Assembly: GCA_045600905.1 (NCBI GenBank)
Contig: JAZRYT010000095.1
Location: forward strand, 1-35,018
Source of the DNA: F23-D06 sp045600905
GTDB lineage: Bacteria; Bacteroidota; Bacteroidia; Bacteroidales; WCHB1-69
Direction of reading: 5' to 3'
Length of the DNA: 35,018 nucleotides
A program made the position numbers and the translations under genes. Positions 1 to 8,800 of this stretch are shown piece by piece; within the stretch, counting starts at the first letter, position 1; each line of letters starts with the position of its first letter. The notes below the pieces were generated by a model. It was not told the DNA's origin, did not search any database, and worked only from the letters and a program-made list of their open reading frames with translations.

Positions 1-32
1 AAAAAGAGGCGGTGATTGTCACCGCCTCTTTT
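1..32 (-). terminator. Rho-independent terminator of the EF-G paralogue gene
   Basis: A perfect 14-bp inverted repeat (2-15 with 19-32) surrounds a 3-base loop. The stem is rich in G+C in the middle and ends in A/T runs on both sides, so on the minus strand the hairpin is followed by a run of T. It lies 26 bases after the stop codon at 58. The symmetry would let it also work for a plus-strand transcript, but the window edge hides what lies to the left. Confidence 0.85.
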
Positions 33-57
33 ACAATAATTATATATAGGTAGATAA

Positions 58-2187
58 TTATTCTTCTTCTTCGTGTTCAGCTTCGTATTTCTTAATGATT
101 TCGGATTGAACATCAGCAGAAACTGCTTGGTATTCAGCGAACTTCATTGTGTAGGAAGCACGACCTGAAGTGATGGAGCTCAATGTGGTAGAATATTTGT
201 TCAATTCTGCCAATGGAATCTTAGCGTGAATCATCTGATAAGCGCCTTCGCTATCCATACCCATCATGATACCGCGACGGCCTTGGAGGTCGGTCATAAC
301 ATCACCCATACGTTCTGCGGGAACGAAGATGTCAACGTCGTAGATAGGTTCGAGGATCTTCGGACCAGCGTTGGTGAAGGCTTCTTTGAAAGCGTGGCGG
401 GAAGCCAATTTGAATGCCATTTCGTTGGAATCAACCGGGTGCATTTTACCATCGTAGATGTTAACGACGATATCGCGAGCGTAAGAACCGGTAAGCGGGC
501 CTTCTTCCAATCTTTCCATGATACCCTTCAAGATAGCCGGCATGAAGCGTGCGTCGATAGCACCACCGACGATACAGTTGTTATAGATGAGCTTACCACC
601 CCAAGGAAGGTCATAAGTTTCTGTAGCACGGATCGGGTATTTGCTTTGAGTAGGCATACCTTCGTAGTAAGCTTCAACGAGCATGTGGACTTCACCGAAT
701 TGGCCGGAACCACCGGATTGTTTTTTGTGACGATACATAGCTTCAGCGGATTTCGTGATGGTTTCACGATACGGAATCTTCGGAGCGTAGTAGTCAACTT
801 CAATCTTGTTGAGTTTTTCAACTGTCCATTTCACGATGTTGAGGTGTTGTTCGCCCTGACCGGAGATGATCATTTGTTTCAATTCCTTGGATTGTTCCAT
901 CAGGAAGGTAGGATCAGTCTTGCGGATTTCGTTGAGGATAGCGCCCAATTTTTCATCGTCGGAGCTGTTCTTAGCTTTAACGGCGGTACGGAATTTAGGA
1001 TCCGGATAGACGGTCGGTTCAACGATGTCGTCGCCTTTGGCAACCAAGGTGGTGCCTGTTTGAGCGGATTTCAGTTTGATGGTGGCGATGATATCACCAG
1101 CCACTGCTTTTTCAACTTCTATTCTGTTCTTACCTGCGAAAACAAGTAATTGGGAGATTCTTTCTTTGGAGCCGTTTACCGTGTTGGTAAGGTCAGCGCC
1201 TTTTACTACTTCACCGGCAGCCACTTTGATGAAGGCAACTTCACCGAGGTGTTGTTCGATAGCGGTTTTGAAGATAAAGCCAACGAAAGGATCAGCGGCG
1301 TTATAGTTGAGTTCTTTACCTTCTTTGGTCTTCATAGCACGGCCTTCTTCTGGAGAAGGGCAGTTCTTTATGACGAGGTCCATCATACGATCAATGCCTT
1401 GGTCTGATTTAGCGGCAACGCAGATGACGGGGAAAGTACCACGGTTGGCGATACCGAGTTTGAGGCCCTTAATCATATCATCTTCGGAAAGAGTACCTTC
1501 TTCGAAGAATTTGTCCATCAGGGCTTCATCGTTTTCAGCAGCGGCTTCGATGAGGGCGCTGTGCATTTCTTCAGCTTTGTCAGCGAGGTTGGCAGGGATG
1601 TCTTCTTCTACCATTTTGCCGCCGTTAGCCGGGAACTTGAGGAGTTTCATTTTGAGAAGGTCGATCACGGAGTCGAATCCGACGCCGGCATTGACCGGAA
1701 ATTGCAGAGGCATAACGCTACCGCCGAAATATTCTTTCAGCTGGTTCATGGTTTCGTCGAAATTGGCTTTTTCGTGGTCGAGTTGGTTGACAACGAACAT
1801 TACGGGAATGCCGGCAGCCTTTGCGTGACGCCATTGGATTTCAGCACCTACGTCAACGCCGTTTTGGGAGTTGATCACCATCATAGCGGTATCCATCACT
1901 CTCAAGGCACTGATGGTCTCACCAACGAAGTCGTCAAACCCCGGACAGTCGATCATATTGATCTTTGTGCCTTCAAATTCAGCATACATTATGGTACTTT
2001 GGATAGACTGTTGTCTTTCCAATTCCACTTCGCGGTAGTCGGAAATGGTGTTCTTATCCTCTACTGTGCCTCTTCTGCTGATGACGCCGCCGTGAAAAGC
2101 CATTGCTTCGGCTAACGTTGTCTTACCTACGCGGTTACCGCCTATGAGGGCAACATTTCTAATCTCTTTGGTTTGATAAACTTTCAT
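58..2187 (-). CDS. fusA2: Elongation factor G paralogue, EF-G2 type, probably GTPase-deficient
   Basis: This 709-residue protein has the full EF-G layout: G domain, domain II, and domains III-V with the conserved PYRETI and KQSGGSGQFGEV segments. EF-G drives ribosome translocation in the cytoplasm. The P-loop is present (GGNRVGKT, 16-23) and the G4 motif reads NQLD (134-137). Two key sites differ from canonical EF-G. The switch I segment ERGIT reads QQSIQ (59-63), replacing the Mg-coordinating threonine by Gln63. The switch II DTPGH reads DCPGF (80-84), replacing the catalytic histidine by Phe84. These changes, and the start MKVYQT, resemble what I recall of the Bacteroides EF-G2 paralogue, which is reported to work in translation without GTPase activity. 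The C-terminus is acidic (HEEEE). The gene is monocistronic, with its own promoter and terminator. The family call is firm; loss of GTPase activity is inferred. Confidence 0.93.
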   Translation of the reverse strand: MKVYQTKEIRNVALIGGNRVGKTTLAEAMAFHGGVISRRGTVEDKNTISDYREVELERQQSIQSTIMYAEFEGTKINMIDCPGFDDFVGETISALRVMDTAMMVINSQNGVDVGAEIQWRHAKAAGIPVMFVVNQLDHEKANFDETMNQLKEYFGGSVMPLQFPVNAGVGFDSVIDLLKMKLLKFPANGGKMVEEDIPANLADKAEEMHSALIEAAAENDEALMDKFFEEGTLSEDDMIKGLKLGIANRGTFPVICVAAKSDQGIDRMMDLVIKNCPSPEEGRAMKTKEGKELNYNAADPFVGFIFKTAIEQHLGEVAFIKVAAGEVVKGADLTNTVNGSKERISQLLVFAGKNRIEVEKAVAGDIIATIKLKSAQTGTTLVAKGDDIVEPTVYPDPKFRTAVKAKNSSDDEKLGAILNEIRKTDPTFLMEQSKELKQMIISGQGEQHLNIVKWTVEKLNKIEVDYYAPKIPYRETITKSAEAMYRHKKQSGGSGQFGEVHMLVEAYYEGMPTQSKYPIRATETYDLPWGGKLIYNNCIVGGAIDARFMPAILKGIMERLEEGPLTGSYARDIVVNIYDGKMHPVDSNEMAFKLASRHAFKEAFTNAGPKILEPIYDVDIFVPAERMGDVMTDLQGRRGIMMGMDSEGAYQMIHAKIPLAELNKYSTTLSSITSGRASYTMKFAEYQAVSADVQSEIIKKYEAEHEEEE

Positions 2188-2242
2188 TGGTGTGTTTAAT
2201 TATTTGATTTATAATTGATTGTTATATAGTTTAAAAAGGGCG

Positions 2243-2272
2243 CAAATATACACTTTTTTTAATATGACGCAA
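2243..2272 (-). promoter_or_regulatory. Bacteroidota-type promoter of the EF-G paralogue gene
   Basis: Read on the minus strand there is a -7 box TATATTTG (2243-2250), matching TAnnTTTG. A -33-like TTG (2270-2272) lies 19 bases upstream. This is the usual layout for the primary sigma factor of Bacteroidota. The leader to the start codon at 2187 would be about 50 bases. Confidence 0.75.
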
Positions 2273-2338
2273 TAGGGTAAAAAAGGATGGGGGGATGCTA
2301 AAGGATGAATGGTTAATGTGTTGATTTTTAATAAAATA

Positions 2339-2929
2339 CTATAAATTGCAGCCGGCACCCACGTTTAAGATGCCTTTGAATCCATATCCTAACTCTGCAG
2401 AACCGAACCATTGTTGCGAGCCAAATTCAACGCCAATCAAAGTATATTGGGCGTGAACACGTTCATTATGGACGAATCCTTTATTTACGGATACAATGGA
2501 ATGTGTGAATTCTGAATATAGTGTTACCTTTTCTCTGTTGAGGTACGAAAAGCGAACGGATAAGGCCAATTGAAAAAGATGCGCGTTGAAAGATTCCGTC
2601 AAAATCGGATTGTCTGGTCGTCCGAACATACCGCAATAGGCGATATCGCCGCCAACCCAAAGCCACTTCAGGGCGCGATACCGATAGCCGATAGTGATGG
2701 GGAGTGTTGTGCAAATTCTTCCCCCGTAGGGTGCCTTTTGGAATAATTGGCCAATAGTCAGTGACGAATTGAAAGTCTCGGGCAGCTGATGATACAGTAG
2801 TAATGGGTCGCCTAATCCGAACCGGATTTCGTGATGTTTGAAGGAATGTGTCGGTGTGGACGGAACTTGGGCAAAAGCAGTTGAAAAAAGCAGCACGGTT
2901 AAAGCGCTCAGTAATAAAAACTTTTTCAT
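2339..2929 (-). CDS. Small secreted protein, possibly an outer-membrane beta-barrel
   Basis: I do not recognise a family for this 196-residue protein. It begins with a clear signal peptide (MKKFLLLSALTVLLFSTAFA, cleavage before Q), so it is exported to the periplasm or outer membrane. The mature part alternates polar and hydrophobic residues with many aromatics and glycines (for example ITIGYRYRALKWLWVGGDIAY and GSAELGYGFKGILNVGAGCNL near the end), as in small 8-strand barrels or outer-membrane-beta-barrel domain proteins. It ends in an aliphatic residue rather than the usual terminal phenylalanine. It is a lone gene with the gene-free stretch 2930-3261 upstream. No catalytic motif is visible. 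Confidence 0.7.
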   Translation of the reverse strand: MKKFLLLSALTVLLFSTAFAQVPSTPTHSFKHHEIRFGLGDPLLLYHQLPETFNSSLTIGQLFQKAPYGGRICTTLPITIGYRYRALKWLWVGGDIAYCGMFGRPDNPILTESFNAHLFQLALSVRFSYLNREKVTLYSEFTHSIVSVNKGFVHNERVHAQYTLIGVEFGSQQWFGSAELGYGFKGILNVGAGCNL

Positions 2930-3261
2930 AATGTTGTGGAATTAGAAATAGGACAAAAGAACGTGATATTCAACAAATTATTGTGTAAGATTGCGTATGC
3001 AGGTTTTAAAATCACAATGAGAATCCACAAAAAATAGCCGGACGAACCGGATCCTTTTCGGTCGTCGTCTTTCAGACTCCTCAAAATCCAATGGAAAATC
3101 TGTTTTAAAATCTACTTTGAAAATATATTGCTGAACCAGAATGACTTGCAAAAAACGTCAATTTGAAATGTCAACAATATACTAGATAAAATCAACTTGC
3201 GAAACTTAAACAACTAAAAACTTTTTTTATCTTTGCACCGTTTTTTTAAAATAGGAATTTT
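2930..3261. other. Gene-free intergenic stretch between divergent genes
   Basis: About 330 bases separate two divergently transcribed secreted-protein genes. The right end holds the plus-strand -7 box at 3228-3235. I could not find a clean TAnnTTTG for the minus-strand gene; a near match with one extra base lies around 3027-3035. Apart from these I see no ORF, RNA gene or strong repeat here. Confidence 0.6.
3228..3235 (+). promoter_or_regulatory. -7 box of the PepSY-like gene
   Basis: TATCTTTG followed by CACC fits the Bacteroidota -7 consensus TAnnTTTG and would start transcription about 20 bases before the ATG at 3262. No convincing -33 TTTG is seen at the usual distance, so the promoter may be weak or activator-dependent. 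Confidence 0.65.
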
Positions 3262-4956
3262 ATGAAAAAATTTGGACAATTAGTACTCCTTGTCGCTGCT
3301 ATTCAGTTATTTACATCATTAGGTTGGACGCTCTCCGCACAGAAAATCAAGACTGCGGATGTGCCGGGCGACGTGACTCAAACTTTGGAATACCAATATC
3401 CATACGTCAAAGTGACGGGATGGCAAAAAGAAGGCTCCGATTATGTGGCTTCCGTAAAAGATGAAGGAAGCAACGGAAAAGTATATATTTCCGCCGATGG
3501 GAAATGGCTCTATACCCGTTTCACCGTCCCTCAAGGCGAACTTCCCTCCGCTATCACGGATTATGTAAAAGCCAATTACCCTGATTTCATAATCAGTGTC
3601 TCCTGCTTGGAGGAAAAGGATAACGATAAAACCCACTATTATCTGGAAGTTAAACCCGATGGTGTAGGTGTGCAATCCTCCGTTTTGACTTTCAGCACCA
3701 CGGGCAAAAACGCGCTCATCAACCGAAAAGATCCTGCTGATTTCAAAGACCCATTGGCTCCTGCTGAAAAACCGGCTCCCAAACCGGTGGCTCAAAAAGA
3801 TACCAAAGCACCAGCCTCCTCTTCTTCCACAACTCCCAAAACCACGACGAGTAGCACGAAGTCTTCCACGCCTAAGACTTCCACATCCCAATCATCCACT
3901 CCCAAACCCACGACTTCTGCCCCGAAAACATCTACCACTCCCAAATCCACTTCCGCGCCCAAAGCCGGAGCGGACAAATCCAAAGAGGTAGCCTCCAAGG
4001 AAACAGAAGCCAAGAAGAACGAACCGAAACCCGAAAAACCCAAAAAGGAAAAACCCGAAGTGATTGTCAAAGACGAACTCGGCAACATCGCTTTGAAACC
4101 GAATACCATTCCCGAAGTGGTGGTTAAATCCTTAGCTAAAAAGGTAATGCATCCTGAAGAACTCAACTGGTTCTTTATAGATAGTATGTATGTGGCCAAA
4201 TGTTACAATACCGGCAAGAAGACGGCCGTCTATATTACCAAAGACGGTGTTTGGGAAAAAACACTGACCGTTTTGCCGGAAGAATCCGTCACCGGCCCGA
4301 TGTTGAAACACCTCAACGATTTCTATAAAGGCTTCAAATTCAAGTCCGCTGTCAAAGAGCAGCGCGCTGACAAACAAGATAAGACAATGGTCGATTTTTA
4401 TGAGAAGGCCAATTACAAAGCCAAATTGGTGACGACCATCATCTTTGACAAAACCGGCAAACTCATCCGCACCATCGACCCGGATTATCAGTTAGGCGTT
4501 AACGATAAAGAGGCCAGCGCGGAAGATGAAGCGTTGGACAAATACTATGAAAAGATGAATATGACATTGGAAAGCGATGATGCCCGAAATATTCCCGACA
4601 ATGTTCAGGCCGCTTTCAAGCTCAAATATCCGCGCATAACCAATGTCGAATGGAAAGAGGACGGCAATATGAACTACCAGGCCATCTATTTCAGTGCCCG
4701 CGGTAAGGAAATCTGCGTTTTCAACAGCTATGGTGAGATGGTCGAAACGATGGTGATGGGCAAGTTGGACAATCTTTCCGAAACCATTCAAGACTATATC
4801 AAGAAAAATCACAAGAACTGCAAAGTCACGGAATACTACTCTGTAAAGAAGATAGCTGAAAAGATGAGCTATTACAAAGTTACCATCCTTGATAAGAAAA
4901 CCAACGAGGAGGATATTTTGTGGTTCAATCTCAATGGTCGCCCGGTGGATATGTAA
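3262..4956 (+). CDS. Secreted protein with three PepSY-like domains and an S/T/P/K-rich linker
   Basis: This 564-residue protein has an N-terminal signal peptide (about 1-26, ending LSA before QKIK). Three related modules follow. The first (about 28-150) contains the pattern VP..V...L..QYP....TGW and ends in DGKWLYT. The second (about 278-410) and third (about 445-564) show the same plan, for example IPDNVQAAFKLKYPRITNVEW and then GKEICVFNSYGEM. This is the PepSY-like/BLIP-like fold common in secreted Bacteroidota proteins. Residues about 170-262 form a low-complexity linker of Ser, Thr, Pro and Lys, with AAK/PKK-type charged repeats at its end, probably extended and periplasmic. No enzyme motif is present. 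It has its own promoter and precedes prmA by 50 bases. Function is unknown; the domain call is from pattern only. Confidence 0.8.
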   Translation: MKKFGQLVLLVAAIQLFTSLGWTLSAQKIKTADVPGDVTQTLEYQYPYVKVTGWQKEGSDYVASVKDEGSNGKVYISADGKWLYTRFTVPQGELPSAITDYVKANYPDFIISVSCLEEKDNDKTHYYLEVKPDGVGVQSSVLTFSTTGKNALINRKDPADFKDPLAPAEKPAPKPVAQKDTKAPASSSSTTPKTTTSSTKSSTPKTSTSQSSTPKPTTSAPKTSTTPKSTSAPKAGADKSKEVASKETEAKKNEPKPEKPKKEKPEVIVKDELGNIALKPNTIPEVVVKSLAKKVMHPEELNWFFIDSMYVAKCYNTGKKTAVYITKDGVWEKTLTVLPEESVTGPMLKHLNDFYKGFKFKSAVKEQRADKQDKTMVDFYEKANYKAKLVTTIIFDKTGKLIRTIDPDYQLGVNDKEASAEDEALDKYYEKMNMTLESDDARNIPDNVQAAFKLKYPRITNVEWKEDGNMNYQAIYFSARGKEICVFNSYGEMVETMVMGKLDNLSETIQDYIKKNHKNCKVTEYYSVKKIAEKMSYYKVTILDKKTNEEDILWFNLNGRPVDM

Positions 4957-5006
4957 TCCGTATTCATTGCCGACGAAACCTAAAACCAACCTTTAACCTA
5001 TATAAT

Positions 5007-5852
5007 ATGCAGTATTTGGAAATCAAGCTCGCGGTTACGCCGAGCGATCCTTGGAAGGATATTTTTACTTCTATGATGGCAGATGCCGGATGTGACAGCT
5101 TTATGGACGGAGAAAACGAAGACGAGCTGTTATGCTACATCCCTGTAAAGGATTATGATGCGGCAGCCATTCGTGAGGTAGTTGATAACCACGGTTTCCC
5201 GGATGTAAAGGTGACTTGTTCGGTGCAGGAGATGCCCGACAAGGACTGGAATGCCGAATGGGAGGCCAACTACACGCCGGTCACCATTGCCGACCGCTGC
5301 TATGTGCGTGCGCCTTTCCATCCCGCCTGTCCGGATGTCGAATACGAAATCATCATTGAGCCGAAAATGTCCTTTGGCACGGCCAAGCATGCCACGACTT
5401 ATCAGATGGCCGAGTACGTGTTGGAAACGGATGTCAAAGGCAAGGCGCTTTTGGATATGGGTGCGGGCACGGGTGTGTTGGCCATTCTGGCCCATTTGCG
5501 CGGCGCCGGCCCCGTCACAGCCATTGACAATGACGAATGGGCGTACCGCAACGGCCTCGAAAATGTGGAACACAACCACTGCCCCGAAGTAAAAGTCCTT
5601 CTCGGTGACGCCTCCATCTTAGGTGTGGAAAAATATGACATCATTCTCGCCAACATCAACCGCAATATCCTTTTAAACGACATACCCACCTACGTCAAAT
5701 GTCTGAATGAAAACGGCCTGCTGTTTATGAGCGGCTTCTACGACGGGAAAGACCTCGAAGCCATCAAACAGTGCTGCCTCGAAAACGGGATGCGCTATGT
5801 GTCCCATAAAGCCAAAGACCAATGGGTGGCTGCTAAATTCTGCAAAGCTTAA
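5007..5852 (+). CDS. prmA: Ribosomal protein L11 methyltransferase
   Basis: PrmA uses S-adenosylmethionine to methylate amino groups of ribosomal protein L11 in the cytoplasm. From the chosen ATG the protein is 281 residues, normal for the family. The N-terminal half is the L11-recognition domain. The PrmA signature appears as EPKMSFGTAKHATT (118-131), the SAM-binding motif I as LLDMGAGTGVLAI (148-160), and the family's N-x-N motif as ANINRNILL (215-223). An in-frame ATG at 4920 would overlap the upstream gene and add 29 residues unlike the family, so it was rejected. The next gene begins 2 bases after the stop, which suggests translational coupling. Confidence 0.95.
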   Translation: MQYLEIKLAVTPSDPWKDIFTSMMADAGCDSFMDGENEDELLCYIPVKDYDAAAIREVVDNHGFPDVKVTCSVQEMPDKDWNAEWEANYTPVTIADRCYVRAPFHPACPDVEYEIIIEPKMSFGTAKHATTYQMAEYVLETDVKGKALLDMGAGTGVLAILAHLRGAGPVTAIDNDEWAYRNGLENVEHNHCPEVKVLLGDASILGVEKYDIILANINRNILLNDIPTYVKCLNENGLLFMSGFYDGKDLEAIKQCCLENGMRYVSHKAKDQWVAAKFCKA

Positions 5853-5854
5853 CA

Positions 5855-8800
5855 ATGAAAAAATATATCGTTCTACTCGTTATGCTGTGCTCGACCATCT
5901 TGGTGCAAGCACAGCGTTTTTCTTCATTTTCCAATGATCCAACCAAGACGGTGGAGGAAATGAAGCAATATCTTTCTTCTGTCAACAAGGACCGCCAGAA
6001 GGAGGCCGACGCGCTGTTGGAGGAGTTTACCAATTATTGGAATACCTCAATCAGCGGTGAAGGCCAGATGGCATTCTTGGAACAGGCCAACAAGTTGATG
6101 AAACGCAAGTTCCGTCCGATTCCGCAGTTCGCCTCCTTTATCCACGCCTATATGGCTTTCACGAACAGCGACTTTGCCGATGAAATCGACACCTGGAACC
6201 AGTTTGTGGAATATCACGCATCCAACAATGTCACCCAGTTTACGACGAAGATGCAACTTTACACGTATTTCTTCAAAGACCAAATTCTCAATAAGGAAGA
6301 TAACGTGAAATGGGTGGCTATGGGCTGGGCGGAAAAGATGGGTTTCGACAAGGAACCTTATTTCGATTTCTCCGACATCAACTTGATAGGGTCGTCTGCC
6401 AAAGACAGTATGGAAGTCCTAGATGTGAAAGGACGGTATTTCCCTGCCCGCTTGAAATTTGAGGCGACCCAAGGAAAGGTCTTTTGGGACCGTGCCGGCT
6501 TGGACCAGAGTGTACACGCAGACCTGAACGCCTACGAGGTGGATTTGCGCTATCCGAATGTGACGGCCTATAACGCGACATTCTACTATCCGGATTATTT
6601 CGACCATCCGATTGTAGGACGTGTGGATGTGAGGGCTACTTTGCCGACAACTGAGGAGAAGGCGACCTACCCGCGTTTTGTGAGTAAAGAGCACACATTG
6701 AGCATACCCAATCTTTATCCGGACGTGGATTATATGGGCGGCTTCGATCTTCGCGGTGCCTCCGTTTACGGTATCACCTCAGGAGACACTTTAGGCGTGG
6801 TCTCCATCAAGCGCGAAAAAAAAGTCATTGTACGCGCATTGTCACACAGTTTCCTGATTAAACCGACGAACTTGCTTTCTGAAGACGCCAAAGTTTGCAT
6901 CTATTTGGAAGAGGATTCCATTTATCATCCGGCTGCCAATTTCAAATACAATAATGAAACCAAGGACTTGCTGATTTCCAGACCCAAACAGGGTGTGGGA
7001 CGTTCTCCGTTCTTTGATTCCTATCACAAATTGGAAATCACGGTTGAGTCTTTACAATGGAACACGCAGGAGGAGCGTATCGAATTCAGACCGATTGTCG
7101 GACAGACGGCAGAGCATTCCGCCTTTTTTGAATCCTACAATTATTATGATGCCTCCGTTATGCACGAGATTGAAGGTTACAACACGGTCAATCCGCTTCG
7201 TACGTTGTGGGAGCTGTACAACAGCAACAGCTATGGCCCCGTCACGATTGAAGATGTAATCAGATGGTTTCAGCGCCCGCCGTTGGATATCAAAGCCATG
7301 ATGATTGATTTTGCCGCACGCGGATTTATTGAATACGACATCAACAACAACCAACTTTACTATCGTAGCAAAATCGCCCGTTATTTGAACAACCAGGTGA
7401 AGAAAAGAGATTACGACTATATTCGTCTGGAGTCCAAAACCCATTATGCTTCTATGGATTTGCTGACCAGTGATTTGAAAATCACGGGCTGCGAGTTCTT
7501 CGTGCTGAGTGACCCGCAAATCGTCAATGTCTATCCGATGAATGAATTGGTGACTGTTAAGAAAAACCGCGATATGGTGTTCTCCGGTCGTGTGATTGGC
7601 GGATTGTTCGATTTTGTAACCCACAACTGTAAGTTTGATTACGACCACTTCCTCGTTGATATGGACGTTATCGATACATTAATTATGTATGTGGAAGACA
7701 AAAACGGTCCGATGGATATGTACGGAGACTACAAATTGCAACGGGTGAAAAGCCAAATCGAGGAATTGTCGGGAACGCTTTTCATTGACGTGCCCGGCAA
7801 CAAGAGCGGTATGGTGGATTATCCCGACTATCCGATTTTCGAAGCCCGCAAGGGCGGCAAGGTCTTCTATGACCAGCCGTACGTGCTCAATGGCGTTTAT
7901 ACCCGCGACAGATTCTATTATGCGGTGAACCAATTCCGCGTGGTGAATCTGGACAACTTTGAAATCGACTCTTTGAAATTCACGGGTGCGCTCTATTCCG
8001 GTGGTATTTTCCCGGACATTCCGGAACCTTTGAAGATTCGCCCCGACTTCTCATTGGGCTTCCGACATAAGACGTCCGGCCTCCCGATGTACGAAGGCAA
8101 AGGCTCCTATCAGGGTGTCGTTGATTTGAGCAACCGCGGTTTGCGCGGCAAAGGCAACATCGACTACATCACCTCCCACACAATGTCTGATAGCTTGGTG
8201 TTTTATTTGGATTCAACCAATGGCGCTGCTGACCAGCATCGCGTGGACGAACAGTTAGCCGGCGTGGAATTTCCTCCAGCTTCTGTAGATGATGCCTATC
8301 TGCATTGGGAACCGTATCAAGACCAGATGTTCATCAACACCATTGACAATCCGATAGATATTTTCCACGAGACACAGTTGGTCGGCAATTCCAAAATCAC
8401 GCCCGACGGAATGTACGGTACGGGTGTCTTCAAGTTCAATCGTGCGGATATCACATCCAGACTCTTTGCGTTCAAGCATCACGAGGTGAAGGCCGACACG
8501 TCCGATTTGCGAATTTACGACATCAGTAACGGTAACGACAATATTGCCTTTACAACGGACAATTACAATTCCCACGTGGATTTCAAAACCCGTAAGGGAC
8601 ATTTTGTGGCAAATGGCGATGCCTCAACGGTTGACTTCGTGAAGAACGAAATCAAGGCAAAGGCCTCTGAATTTTTCTGGGATCCGATTGATTCAACTAT
8701 CCTTCGTTTCAAATGGGATGATCCTTATAAGGATACGGATATTGACAATACGCCTATTCGCGATTTGGTGGATATGCACAGTGAAACGGCTAACGAAATG

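Noticed and set aside
226..1149. Long plus-strand open frame opposite the EF-G gene
   Set aside because: It is a mirror of a clearly conserved gene; its residues show no recognisable domain and there is no promoter or start context for it.
4920..5006. N-terminal extension of PrmA from the ATG at 4920
   Set aside because: It would overlap the end of the upstream gene by 37 bases, and the added residues do not resemble the family N-terminus.
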